Virus record (IMG/VR): IMGVR_UViG_3300030098_005424
Span: 1-37,146 of that record
DNA length: 37,146 bases
Source of the DNA: a virus
Strand: one strand, 5' to 3'
A model generated the notes under the pieces. It searched no databases. It was not told the origin of the DNA and saw nothing but the letters and a program-made list of their open reading frames with translations. Below, one piece after another: positions 23,938 to 31,929 of this stretch (position 1 is the stretch's first letter; each line of letters begins with the position of its first letter). The translations under genes were made by a program, and so were the position numbers.

Positions 23938-24732
23938 ATGAAACACAAAATATTAGATTTGTTTTCAGGAATAGGTGGATTTAGTTATGGATTTGAAATG
24001 GCTAATTTGGGTGAAACTATTGTATTTGTTGAAAAGGACGAGTTTTGTCAGAAAGTTTTAAGAAAGCATTGGAAGAATGTTCCAATAATAAACGACATAA
24101 GGAAAGTTAATGGAAAAGACTTTGGTTCAGCTACCATTATTTCAGGAGGATTCCCTTGCCAGCCATTCTCAGTTGCTGGAAAAAGAAAAGGCAAAGATGA
24201 CGACAGATACTTGTGGGACGAAACTATTAGAGTTGTTGCCGAGTGCAAACCGAAATGGTTTATTGGAGAAAATGTTGACGGCATTGTTAACATCTCCGAA
24301 GGTACAATCTTGCGACAGATACAAGACGATTTGGAAAAAGAGGGTTTCCAAGTCCAATGTCTTGTTATTCCAGCTAGCGGCATCGGTGCTTGGCATCAAA
24401 GAAAAAGAGTCTGGATCATCGGACATAATGTATCCAACACCAAGATCCTGCGACCTAGAAGGAGGAGTAGTCAAAAATGTAGAATTAAAAAACGGAAGTT
24501 TCAGCAGACTAAACAAAAAAGGGATTCGTTTTGGAGTGAAGCTAAAAGATGCAGTTCACAAGATGACACCGCAAGCTGGTGGCAAACTCAATCCGAACTT
24601 TGTGGAGTTCCTGATGGGGTATCCTATGAATTACACTCAAATAGAACCGACAGAATCAAAGCACTCGGAAACTCAATCGTGCCACAAATCGCCCAACTTG
24701 TTGGAGAATCAATTTTGAAAGCAGAAATATGA
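23938..24732 (+). CDS. C5 cytosine DNA methyltransferase (Dcm type)
   Basis: A 264-residue methyltransferase. The SAM-binding motif I is LDLFSGIGGF (6-15), the catalytic loop GGFPCQPFS has C74, the ENV motif is at 111-113, QRKRVW at 154-159, and the final motif RIKALGNSIVPQ at 239-250. Only about 80 residues separate the last two, so the target-recognition region is short. It probably protects phage DNA from host restriction. The whole stretch 24110-24718 is also read in another frame as a second protein. The stop overlaps the TerS start (ATGA). Confidence 0.9.
   Translation: MKHKILDLFSGIGGFSYGFEMANLGETIVFVEKDEFCQKVLRKHWKNVPIINDIRKVNGKDFGSATIISGGFPCQPFSVAGKRKGKDDDRYLWDETIRVVAECKPKWFIGENVDGIVNISEGTILRQIQDDLEKEGFQVQCLVIPASGIGAWHQRKRVWIIGHNVSNTKILRPRRRSSQKCRIKKRKFQQTKQKRDSFWSEAKRCSSQDDTASWWQTQSELCGVPDGVSYELHSNRTDRIKALGNSIVPQIAQLVGESILKAEI
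24110..24718 (+). CDS. Nested gene in the +1 frame of the methyltransferase gene
   Basis: A 202-residue protein read entirely inside the methyltransferase gene in the +1 frame. It has its own ribosome binding site (AAGGAAAG at 24099-24106) before ATG 24110. The sequence matches a recurring phage protein that accompanies Dcm genes: an N-terminal LPLFQEDSLAS segment, a CGTKLLELLP segment, LLFQLAAS, MYPTPRSCDLEGG near 107-119, and the signature LNPNFVEFLMGYPMNYT at 160-176. I recognise this pattern from memory of methyltransferase-linked phage sequences. Its biochemical function is unknown to me; it may help the enzyme with target recognition. The conservation argues against a chance open frame. 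Confidence 0.7.
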   Translation: MEKTLVQLPLFQEDSLASHSQLLEKEKAKMTTDTCGTKLLELLPSANRNGLLEKMLTALLTSPKVQSCDRYKTIWKKRVSKSNVLLFQLAASVLGIKEKESGSSDIMYPTPRSCDLEGGVVKNVELKNGSFSRLNKKGIRFGVKLKDAVHKMTPQAGGKLNPNFVEFLMGYPMNYTQIEPTESKHSETQSCHKSPNLLENQF

Positions 24733-25139
24733 AAGAAAATGATTTAAATAAAATAACCATTCGTAGAGCCAGGCAATTATTGGATAAAGGTTCTGAGGAG
24801 GAAAAGAATAAAGTTAAACAAGAGCTGGAGGCTATTGGAGCGAGTGAAATAACTGATGTATTAAGTTGGAACGATAAGGGTCAGGTATCAATGAATAGTT
24901 CTGAATCGTTATCTCATAGAGCCAGGAAAGCTATTAAGAAAGTTAAATCAACACCGACTCAATATGGAACATCTTTAGAAGTTGAAATGCACGATAAGTT
25001 ATCGGCATTAAGATTATTAGCAAAGCATAGTGGTTTATTGGAGGTCCAGGAGGATAATAATAGACCAGCTGTTATAGGGATCAATTTAAAAGGTCCTGAG
25101 GTTGCTACTATTAAGGTTAAGAAAAATGAAGAAGAATGA
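24729..25139 (+). CDS. terS: Terminase small subunit
   Basis: A 136-residue protein whose ATG overlaps the methyltransferase stop. The second half has the terminase small-subunit pattern: TPTQYGTSLEVEMHDKLSAL, RLLAKHSGLLEVQ, then INLKGPEV. The N-terminal region (ITIRRARQLLDKGSEEE) is helical and would bind the packaging start site. TerS recognises the viral concatemer and regulates the TerL motor encoded just downstream. Confidence 0.75.
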   Translation: MKENDLNKITIRRARQLLDKGSEEEKNKVKQELEAIGASEITDVLSWNDKGQVSMNSSESLSHRARKAIKKVKSTPTQYGTSLEVEMHDKLSALRLLAKHSGLLEVQEDNNRPAVIGINLKGPEVATIKVKKNEEE

Positions 25140-25362
25140 TATACCCTGGTATTCAAAAATAATTTTAGAGCTGAGATTAGCTAAGGGATATACCCAGGAA
25201 GATTTAGCATCAGATGCCGGTTTAAATGCAGATACAATATATAAATTAGAAAAAGGCATATCATCCGGCACAATGGATACAATAGAAAAGATTTTAGATT
25301 GTTTAGAATATGAATTGGAGATAGTACCTCAAGATGGCCAGGACACAGCGTTCAAGAGATAA
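25126..25362 (+). CDS. XRE-family helix-turn-helix regulator between terminase genes
   Basis: A 78-residue protein. I start it at ATG 25126, inside the TerS end; an upstream TTG at 25102 is less likely. Residues about 17-65 form an XRE fold: LRLAKGYTQEDLASDAGLNADTIYKLEKG. The tail YELEIVPQ resembles HipB/HigA-type proteins, which often pair with toxins, but no toxin is adjacent. It overlaps TerL at 25334. A late-module position suggests a regulator of late genes or a resident DNA-binding cargo. Confidence 0.75.
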   Translation: MKKNDIPWYSKIILELRLAKGYTQEDLASDAGLNADTIYKLEKGISSGTMDTIEKILDCLEYELEIVPQDGQDTAFKR

Positions 25363-26887
25363 AAGTAATCGTAGAAAAAGAGCTAGAGCTGAATTACCTA
25401 TTACTAATTTAGATTTAGATTTTTCTAATTCACCGGTTGTTTGGAAATTTTTAAATGACAATTCTTTTGTCAGGTCACTAATGGGTCCGGTTGGTGGGGG
25501 GAAAAGTTATGCTTGTGCTGCTGAAATATTTTTAAGAGCATTAAAACAACCTCCATCACCAAAAGATAATATTAGATATTCTCGAGGGGTTGTAATTAGA
25601 AACTCATATCCTGAATTAAGGACTACAACAATTAAAACCTGGTTAGAATTATTTCCTGAGAATCGCTGGGGTGCAATGCGCTGGTCACCTCCATTAACAC
25701 ATCATTTAAAATTACCGGCCAAAGGCGATATACCTGGGGTTGATTGTGAAGTTATATTTTTAGCATTAGACCAACCTAAGGATGTAAGAAAGTTATTATC
25801 ATTAGAATTAACTTTTGCCTGGGTCAACGAGGCAAGGGAATTACCTTTAGCGGTAATCCAGGGCCTTACCCATAGGGTGGGTAGATTCCCGACTAAATCT
25901 AATGGTGGCTGTCCTTGGCGAGGAATTATAATGGATACTAATGGCCCAGATGATGACAGCTGGTATTATCGTTTAGCTGAGAAAGAGCCTATTCGAGGAA
26001 AATTTCCCTGGACATTTTTTAAACAACCAGGAGGAATGATAGAAACTAATGAATCTAAAGATGCTATTAAAGCAGCTGGTCGATATTGGAAAGCTAATCC
26101 TAATGCTGAGAATATTGTTAATCTCCCAAATCTCTATTATGAACAGCAGTTGGGAGGAAAATCATTAGATTGGTTACGAGTTTATGTTGGTGGTAATTAT
26201 GGATTTGTTAAGGAGGGAAAATCGGTTTGGGAGGAATATATTGATTCAGATATGATGGATGAGCATATAGAAATTGATAGGTCATTACCTATTCAAATAG
26301 GTCTTGATTTTGGTTTAACACCAGCTGCGGTGTTCGGCCAACGATATGCCTCAGGTAAATGGCATATATTACACGAAATAGTTACTGAGGATATGGGGTT
26401 AGAAAGATTTGCTCAGATGTTATTATATGAATTAAATACTCGCTTTGAAAAAATGGAGCCGGTAATTTGGGGAGATCCAGCCGGACAAAAAAGAGATGAG
26501 ATTTTTGAGGTTACCAGTTTTGACCATTTAAGGAGTTTAGGATTAAATGCTAGGCCTACTGCATCAAATGATTTTAAAGTAAGACGAGAGGCTGGAGCCG
26601 CTCCAATGATTAGGTTGGTTGATGGTAAACCAGCTCTTAGAATTAATCAAAGCTGTAAAAGATTGCGAAAAGCATTAAATGGAGGCTATCATTTCAAGAG
26701 AGTGGGAATTTCTGGATCGCAAGATCGTTTTAGAGATGTACCAAACAAGGACCAGCATAGTCACATAGGTGATGCTTTTGCTTATTTATTATTAGGAGGA
26801 GGAGAGCATAAGCGTTTAGTTCGAGGGAGTTATCATAGTAATAGAGGTCAAACAACCATTGCTGATTTAGAATTTGAAATATGGTAA
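25334..26887 (+). CDS. terL: Terminase large subunit
   Basis: A 517-residue packaging motor. The ATPase carries Walker A GPVGGGKS at 51-58 and a Walker B-like FAWVNEA at 161-167. The RNase-H-type nuclease shows GLDFGLT at 323-329, GDPAG at 380-384 and DAFAYLL from D480. These match podovirus large terminases that cut the concatemer and pump DNA into the procapsid. The start overlaps the XRE gene. The sequence does not decide between headful and cos/direct-terminal-repeat packaging. Confidence 0.95.
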   Translation: MARTQRSRDKSNRRKRARAELPITNLDLDFSNSPVVWKFLNDNSFVRSLMGPVGGGKSYACAAEIFLRALKQPPSPKDNIRYSRGVVIRNSYPELRTTTIKTWLELFPENRWGAMRWSPPLTHHLKLPAKGDIPGVDCEVIFLALDQPKDVRKLLSLELTFAWVNEARELPLAVIQGLTHRVGRFPTKSNGGCPWRGIIMDTNGPDDDSWYYRLAEKEPIRGKFPWTFFKQPGGMIETNESKDAIKAAGRYWKANPNAENIVNLPNLYYEQQLGGKSLDWLRVYVGGNYGFVKEGKSVWEEYIDSDMMDEHIEIDRSLPIQIGLDFGLTPAAVFGQRYASGKWHILHEIVTEDMGLERFAQMLLYELNTRFEKMEPVIWGDPAGQKRDEIFEVTSFDHLRSLGLNARPTASNDFKVRREAGAAPMIRLVDGKPALRINQSCKRLRKALNGGYHFKRVGISGSQDRFRDVPNKDQHSHIGDAFAYLLLGGGEHKRLVRGSYHSNRGQTTIADLEFEIW

Positions 26888-27369
26888 ATGATTTTCATAG
26901 GTTTATTCAGGGTTGTATTCCTGATTATAGTAAAGCATTTCCATTTTATAAACATCATTTGTATCTTTTAAATTTTTCTAAAGACCAATTAACATTAAAA
27001 GAAAATATACCGGATTATTTTAATTATGTTGAAACTCAAGCATCATTTGGTCACTCTTGTACCATTATGGTTGAAAATCAACCGCATCTAATATTTGGCT
27101 TTTTTCAGCTGTATCAAAATGTTTATGAGTGCTGGATGATATTTGATGGCAAAACTAGAAAATACTCAATTCCATTTTTAAAGAGTACAAAAAAAATATT
27201 TGATAAAATTCCCGACTTTCTTACGATAAAAAGGCTCCAAATGTATATACTCTCTAGTAATCCTACTAACATCCGCTATGCGAAGTATGCTAAATTTCAA
27301 AATGAGGGATTATTAAGGTCGTATGGCCCTGATGGTTCTGATTATAATATTTTTGCTAGGATATATTGA
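26881..27369 (+). CDS. GNAT-fold acetyltransferase-like phage protein
   Basis: A 162-residue protein whose start overlaps the TerL stop. The C-terminal part has the GNAT pattern seen in podovirus proteins near the terminase: a central beta pair (PHLIFGFFQLYQNVYECWMIF), then a helix, and a final FQNEGLLRSYGPDGSDYNIFAR motif. The usual Q/RxxGxG/A acetyl-CoA loop is not clear, so catalysis is uncertain; T7 gp13-like internal core proteins have a similar location. It may modify host or virion proteins. Confidence 0.6.
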   Translation: MVNDFHRFIQGCIPDYSKAFPFYKHHLYLLNFSKDQLTLKENIPDYFNYVETQASFGHSCTIMVENQPHLIFGFFQLYQNVYECWMIFDGKTRKYSIPFLKSTKKIFDKIPDFLTIKRLQMYILSSNPTNIRYAKYAKFQNEGLLRSYGPDGSDYNIFARIY

Positions 27370-27545
27370 TGTCACAACAAGAAGTAAAATTTAATGACTT
27401 TGTTAAAAGCACCGCAGCTCGAAAGTTAATGCAAATAAATAATCCCGCAAAATACAAAAAATTTATAAAAAAATTAAGATTATTAGGAGCTGATGATATG
27501 GAAGTATTGTCAGGAAAACCTAGATATGACGAAAGGATATATTAA
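27369..27545 (+). CDS. Small hypothetical protein (58 aa)
   Basis: A 58-residue basic protein with its ATG overlapping the preceding TGA (TGATG). It is helical and rich in Lys (AKYKKFIKKLRLLGADD), with a C-terminal PRYDERIY. It sits between the GNAT-like gene and a conserved small podovirus protein. The overlap and a reasonable composition support translation. Confidence 0.5.
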   Translation: MSQQEVKFNDFVKSTAARKLMQINNPAKYKKFIKKLRLLGADDMEVLSGKPRYDERIY

Positions 27546-27547
27546 AA

Positions 27548-27772
27548 ATGGGCGGAGTATTTTCAAAACCAAAACCACCACCAAGACCAGCACCAATAGT
27601 TAATACAGCTGTTGAAGATGAAAACAGAAGATTAAAAGCTGAAAAAGCTGAAAAAAACAAACAGCTACAAGCTAAGTTAAGAGCTAGGAGAGCTGGTGGC
27701 CAAAGAATGTTATTATCTGAAGATAGAGAAAATCCATCTTTAGGTATTATGGGTACAAACACATTAGGTTAA
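27548..27772 (+). CDS. Small conserved podovirus protein
   Basis: A 74-residue protein with the N-terminal pattern MGGVFSKPKPPPRP, a charged helix (AVEDENRRLKAEKAEKNKQL), then a basic, Gly-rich end. Similar MGGxFSxPKPP proteins recur just upstream of the portal in marine podoviruses. The function is not known to me; the location suggests a virion or assembly factor. Confidence 0.65.
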   Translation: MGGVFSKPKPPPRPAPIVNTAVEDENRRLKAEKAEKNKQLQAKLRARRAGGQRMLLSEDRENPSLGIMGTNTLG

Positions 27773-27777
27773 ATATA

Positions 27778-27873
27778 ATGGAATATTTTCAAAAACTTAA
27801 ATGTTTATATCATAATAACAAAGATAAAATCATTATTGCTCTTGTTGTTATTTTACTGTTAATTTTATATTAA
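27778..27873 (+). CDS. Single-segment membrane peptide (31 aa)
   Basis: A 31-codon frame starting just after the preceding stop and ending 9 bases before the portal ATG. Residues about 17-31 are strongly hydrophobic (KIIIALVVILLLILY), preceded by a basic charged segment. It has the form of a small phage membrane peptide, perhaps a lysis or entry accessory. It has no recognised family. Confidence 0.5.
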   Translation: MEYFQKLKCLYHNNKDKIIIALVVILLLILY

Positions 27874-27882
27874 GGTTTCCTG

Positions 27883-29469
27883 ATGAAAGGAAAGTTTACT
27901 CCGCAAGAAATAATTAGACGAGCTGAGAAAGCTGATGCTCGTAAAGAAAACTGGAGAGATGTATATGAGCAATGTTATGAAATGGCATTACCTCAAAGAA
28001 ATTTATATTCCGGTTATTGGGAAACTAAAACTCCTGGTCAAAAAAAGACAAACAAAGTATTTGATTCAACAGCTATAAATTCAACTCAACGATTTGCCAA
28101 TCGCTTACAATCATCTTTATTCCCTCCCTATAGAAACTGGTGTCGTTTAATTGTAGGCGATATGGCAAGAGATGAGGTTAAGAATCCTGAGGAATTACAA
28201 AAAGCCTTAGATTTATATACTGAAAAAATGTTTACAGTAATTCGACAAACAAATTTCGATTTAAGTATTTCAGAATTTCTCCTTGATTTATGTGTTGGAA
28301 CAGCGTGTATGATGATCCAAAAAGGACCATCAGATGACATACCAGTTAAGTTTGAGGCCATTCCGCAATATTTAATATCTATTGAGGAGGGAGCTAATGG
28401 TAAAGTAGAAAATGTATATCGAAAAATTAAAGTTAGAGCTGATGTTATTAAAAGAACCTGGCCGGATGCTGTATTAAGTGACCAGTTAAAAAAGATAATA
28501 GAGGATAAACCTGAGGAAGAAGTTCATTTATTAGAGGCTACCATATACAAACCTGAATTAGAGAAATGGTGTTATCACATTATCTATAATAAAAATGGTT
28601 ATAGTAAAGGTCAGCAAGCTAATGAATTAGTTTATAGATTATTAAATGATACGCCTTTTGTTGTATGTCGATATTCTAAGGTAGCTGGTGAAGTGTTTGG
28701 TAGAGGCCCTTTAGTATCTTGTATTGATGACATTAAGACTTTAAATAAAACTAAAGAGATGATTTTAAAAAATGCCAGCCTGGCAATAGCTGGTGTATAT
28801 ACAGCTCGAGATGATGGTGTTTTAAATCCAACAAATATTCGTATTGCTCCAGGAAGTGTAATTCCAGTTGCATCTAATGGTGGTGGTCAAGGACCATCTT
28901 TAACTCCCCTACCCCGCTCATCAGATTTCAATGTAGCGCAAATAGTAATAAAAGACTTAGTTGATAATATTAAAACTACTTTATTAGATGATTCGATTCC
29001 ACCAGATTCAGCGTCAGCTCGTTCAGCTACAGAAGTTATGGAACGAATGAAATCGTTAGCAACTAATTTAGGTAGTGCATTTGGTCGATTAATAACTGAG
29101 GCATTAATACCAATGGTTCAAAGAATTTTAAAAGTTATGGATGACCAAAAAATAATTGATTTACCATTAAAGGTTGATGGTAATGTAGTTAAGATTGTTC
29201 CTCAATCTCCATTAGCTCAATCTCAGAATATGACAGATTTACAGAATGTAATGCAGTTTATTCAAATTGCTCAAGGATTAGGACCGGTTGGTCAGGTTGC
29301 GGTTAATCAAGATGAGGTATTAGATTATCTAGCTGATAAAATGGGAATACCAGGTAGTATTTTAAATTCAAAACAACAGCGCAAAATGATTGTTGAACAA
29401 ATGACACAAGTAGCTGTTCAAGCTCAACAAGCTCAACAAGCTCCTGATGAGGATATAAATGCAGCCTGA
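27883..29469 (+). CDS. Portal (head-to-tail connector) protein, T7 type
   Basis: A 528-residue protein with the T7-like portal pattern: an N-terminal helical crown/clip region with YEMALPQRNLY, FDSTAINSTQRFANRLQSSLFPP, then FGRGPLVSCIDDIKTLNKT and ATEVMERM in the stem. The C-terminal tail is Gln/Ala-rich (QAQQAQQAP). Portals form the dodecameric DNA gate at one capsid vertex, onto which the tail tubular proteins attach. The stop overlaps the next small gene. Confidence 0.9.
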   Translation: MKGKFTPQEIIRRAEKADARKENWRDVYEQCYEMALPQRNLYSGYWETKTPGQKKTNKVFDSTAINSTQRFANRLQSSLFPPYRNWCRLIVGDMARDEVKNPEELQKALDLYTEKMFTVIRQTNFDLSISEFLLDLCVGTACMMIQKGPSDDIPVKFEAIPQYLISIEEGANGKVENVYRKIKVRADVIKRTWPDAVLSDQLKKIIEDKPEEEVHLLEATIYKPELEKWCYHIIYNKNGYSKGQQANELVYRLLNDTPFVVCRYSKVAGEVFGRGPLVSCIDDIKTLNKTKEMILKNASLAIAGVYTARDDGVLNPTNIRIAPGSVIPVASNGGGQGPSLTPLPRSSDFNVAQIVIKDLVDNIKTTLLDDSIPPDSASARSATEVMERMKSLATNLGSAFGRLITEALIPMVQRILKVMDDQKIIDLPLKVDGNVVKIVPQSPLAQSQNMTDLQNVMQFIQIAQGLGPVGQVAVNQDEVLDYLADKMGIPGSILNSKQQRKMIVEQMTQVAVQAQQAQQAPDEDINAA

Positions 29470-29665
29470 ACAACTTGATAAGATTATATTAAGAGTGTTT
29501 TCATCAGCTGATGGAACTAAGGTATTAAAATTTTTAAAAGAGCAATACTTGGAAAAAGAGTGTTGGACACCTGGTAGTGATCCATCTTACGGATTTTATA
29601 GAGATGGTGAAAATGCAGTTGTTAGAGATATTATTAAAAGAATGGTGAGAGCCACAAAATTATAG
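29459..29665 (+). CDS. Bbp19-like small phage protein
   Basis: A 68-residue protein with the Bbp19-type pattern: VFSSADGTKVLKFLKEQY, then GSDPSYGFYRDGENAVVRDIIKRM. Such proteins lie between portal and scaffold genes in BPP-1-like phages, as here. The ATG overlaps the portal stop. The function is unestablished; a head assembly role is inferred from position. Confidence 0.75.
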   Translation: MQPEQLDKIILRVFSSADGTKVLKFLKEQYLEKECWTPGSDPSYGFYRDGENAVVRDIIKRMVRATKL

Positions 29666-29677
29666 AAAGGAAAAGTT

Positions 29678-30526
29678 ATGCAAGCTGAAGAACAAGTATT
29701 AGCTGAGGAACAAACTCCAGCTGAAGAACAAACTAATGATGAAGAAAAACCATTAATTAGTGCCGAAGAACCTAAACAAGAAGATAAACCTGATGAGGAG
29801 AAATATGTACACCACCTACAAAAAGACGAAGAAACCATATCAACAAAAGAAGAAGAAAAAGTAGAGGTTAAAGAAAAGCCTGAATATTTAAACGAACAAT
29901 ATTTTGATGAAAAAACCGGTGATATTAATACCGAGCAAATGCAAAAAGACATAAAGTCATTAAGAGATAAAATGTCAGCTGGTAAACATAAGCCACCAAA
30001 AGATGGTAATTATGATACTGAATTTTATACTAAAGAATATAAAAAAGGTTCTGATGATTTATTTGATGAATTTATTGATTTTGCTAAAGATAATAATATG
30101 AGCCAGGAATTAGTTGAAAAAACTTTTGGAATGTTTCAAAAAGCTGTTGGTGTAATAGATGATGAAGTTAAACAAAAAGGCATAGATGCAAAAAAGCAGT
30201 TAGGTAAAAATGCAGATACTATTATTACAAATACTCAAAATTGGCTTGATGGATATAGAAATTCTAAAGTTATTAACCAGGAGGAAATGGAGTCAATTAG
30301 TCGTGCCTCTACTGATCCTAATTTTGTCAATGCTATGAATAAAATTAGGCGTTCTTATGGTGAACCTAATATTCCAACAACTGAAATTCTTGAAACTGGT
30401 AAGATGACATTAGATAAAGCTAAAGAAATGCTTAAAGATCCTCGCTATGCAGCTGGAGATGAAAGTTATTTAAGGCAAGTTGAACAAGCATTTTATGAGG
30501 CTAGTGGAGAACCATACCCAGGATAA
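29678..30526 (+). CDS. Scaffolding protein
   Basis: A 282-residue, strongly acidic and helical protein. It has repeated AEEQ units at residues 3-18 and a YLNEQYFDEKTGDINTEQMQK segment that matches the phage scaffold pattern near residues 68-88. A GAAAGGA ribosome binding site precedes the ATG. Position between the portal/Bbp19 genes and the major capsid gene fits the internal scaffold that shapes the procapsid. Its lack of sequence conservation with classical scaffolds is normal. Confidence 0.75.
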   Translation: MQAEEQVLAEEQTPAEEQTNDEEKPLISAEEPKQEDKPDEEKYVHHLQKDEETISTKEEEKVEVKEKPEYLNEQYFDEKTGDINTEQMQKDIKSLRDKMSAGKHKPPKDGNYDTEFYTKEYKKGSDDLFDEFIDFAKDNNMSQELVEKTFGMFQKAVGVIDDEVKQKGIDAKKQLGKNADTIITNTQNWLDGYRNSKVINQEEMESISRASTDPNFVNAMNKIRRSYGEPNIPTTEILETGKMTLDKAKEMLKDPRYAAGDESYLRQVEQAFYEASGEPYPG

Positions 30527-30734
30527 TAACTCTCTATATGTTATTATATATCTTTTAAATATCGGAGTGATGTTTGCACACTATTATTCTACTTAGTATT
30601 GTGTAAGTAATAGTCGATAACCTTAAATTTGGCCGGCTTATTATGGTATTAAATATACAAGTTTTGAGCCTGGATAAGACAACTTAAAGCGAAATAATTT
30701 TTAATATTAACCTTATTTTTAAGGAGAAACACAA
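30527..30734. other. 208-bp untranslated leader before the capsid gene
   Basis: The largest gene-free stretch in the window. It holds a ribosome binding site (AAGGAG, 30720-30725) close to the capsid start and a possible stem (CTATT 30581-30585 plus ACTTA 30591-30595 pairing with TAAGT 30604-30608 and AATAG 30609-30613, with a bulge). No strong -35/-10 pair, T-rich terminator or tRNA was seen. A dedicated capsid promoter or a processed mRNA leader is likely in such a gap. Confidence 0.4.
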
Positions 30735-31589
30735 ATGGTAGCAAGTGTAAGTAATGCATTTATTACTATGTTTGATTCCGAGGTTCACCAGGCTTATCAG
30801 GCACAACGCCAGTTAGCGGGAGTAACGAGGGAAAGAACTGGAGTTGTGGGTTCAACTGTAAAATTCCAAAAATTGAGTAAGGGTTCAGCTAGTATTAGAA
30901 GTCCGCTTACTGATGTAGTGCCTATGTCACTAACTTGGAGTAATGTATCGGCCACTATGACCGACTACATTGCAGCTGATTACACAGATATGTTTCACGC
31001 TCCAAAAGTAAATATACAAGAAAAATCCGAATTAGTTCAATCTGTTTCAGGAGCTATTGCGAGAAGAATGGACCAAGTGACCATCGATGCTCTCGTAGCG
31101 GCCTCAGGAACTGGTACTGTAGCTAACACTATCCAAGAAGATGGTAGCTCAGGAAGTGCTAATGGATTAAATACTGGAATGATTAGAGCAGCTAAAAAAA
31201 CATTAGATGCGAAAAATGTTCCACCGGGTAACAGATGTTTGTTGGTTCACGCCAACTCACTTTCTAACCTCTTAGGTAAAACCAGCGTACAATCTTCTGA
31301 TTTCAATAGCATAAAAGCTCTTGTAAATGGAGATTTAAATACTTGGCTTGGTTTTAAAATAGTAACTATTGGCGATAGAGATGAGGGCGGTTTAGCCATT
31401 GATGGTAGCTCTGACAGAATCTGTTATGCATTTCATAAAAGTTCTGTTGGTGTTGGTATAGGAATAAACCAAACTTCTCGCATAGACTGGGTGGCTGAAA
31501 AGACATCCTGGCTCGTTGCATCAATGTTTTCAGGTGGCGGAATTGCCATCGATGCAGATGGTATCGTTAAAATCACAACAAGGGAGTAA
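30735..31589 (+). CDS. Major capsid protein
   Basis: A 284-residue protein with the phage capsid pattern: an N-terminal arm (FDSEVHQAYQAQRQLAGVTR), VKFQKLSKGSASIRSP, a central AIARRMDQVTIDAL helix, and the C-terminal KTSWLVASMFSGGGIAIDADGIVKI. It is small for an HK97-fold capsid but fits podoviruses of this kind. Its codon choice is less AT-biased than its neighbours, as expected of a strongly translated gene. It has a strong ribosome binding site and its own leader. Confidence 0.85.
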   Translation: MVASVSNAFITMFDSEVHQAYQAQRQLAGVTRERTGVVGSTVKFQKLSKGSASIRSPLTDVVPMSLTWSNVSATMTDYIAADYTDMFHAPKVNIQEKSELVQSVSGAIARRMDQVTIDALVAASGTGTVANTIQEDGSSGSANGLNTGMIRAAKKTLDAKNVPPGNRCLLVHANSLSNLLGKTSVQSSDFNSIKALVNGDLNTWLGFKIVTIGDRDEGGLAIDGSSDRICYAFHKSSVGVGIGINQTSRIDWVAEKTSWLVASMFSGGGIAIDADGIVKITTRE

Positions 31590-31594
31590 TTGAT

Positions 31595-31879
31595 ATGGCT
31601 TTTGATAGAGATGGATGGAATGTCGTTGGAGGCGTATCAAAAAAAGGTACCGGACTTGGTGTCTTTTCTTACTCAACAACTGACACAATAGCCCAAGTAA
31701 ATAATGAGGGTTATTTTAATGATTTATCTGACACAGTTAGTGTTGGTGACATCATTTTTGCTCGTACTTCTACTGGAGGTACTCAAGCAGTTTCTATTTG
31801 TTTTGTTGCAAGTAATACCGCAGCTGGCGTAGTTGATGTCACAGATGGTCTTACTGTTACTGCAACAGATAGTGACTAA
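31595..31879 (+). CDS. Putative capsid decoration / head-stabilising protein
   Basis: A 94-residue Gly/Ser/Thr/Val-rich, beta-predicted protein (FSYSTTDTIAQVNNEGYFNDLS, then VGDIIFARTSTGG). It directly follows the capsid gene and is closed by a strong terminator, giving a two-gene capsid unit expected to be made in large amounts. Similar small proteins beside capsid genes are head decoration proteins. The function is inferred from position and composition. Confidence 0.55.
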   Translation: MAFDRDGWNVVGGVSKKGTGLGVFSYSTTDTIAQVNNEGYFNDLSDTVSVGDIIFARTSTGGTQAVSICFVASNTAAGVVDVTDGLTVTATDSD

Positions 31880-31889
31880 ATTAATAATT

Positions 31890-31919
31890 TGGGAGGGTGT
31901 AAAAGCTCTCCCATTTTTT
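31890..31919 (+). terminator. Intrinsic terminator after the capsid unit
   Basis: TGGGAGGGT and GCTCTCCCA can pair over nine positions (two G-T pairs) around a GTAAAA loop at 31890-31913, followed by TTTTTT at 31914-31919. This is a well-formed Rho-independent terminator between the decoration gene and tail tubular A. Partial readthrough would keep tail gene expression below that of capsid. Confidence 0.75.
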
Positions 31920-31929
31920 AAAGGTTTTT

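Noticed and set aside
24048-24516. Two antisense frames opposite the methyltransferase gene
   Set aside because: Unlike the nested +1-frame gene, they show no recognisable motif and no ribosome binding site, and run against the operon direction.
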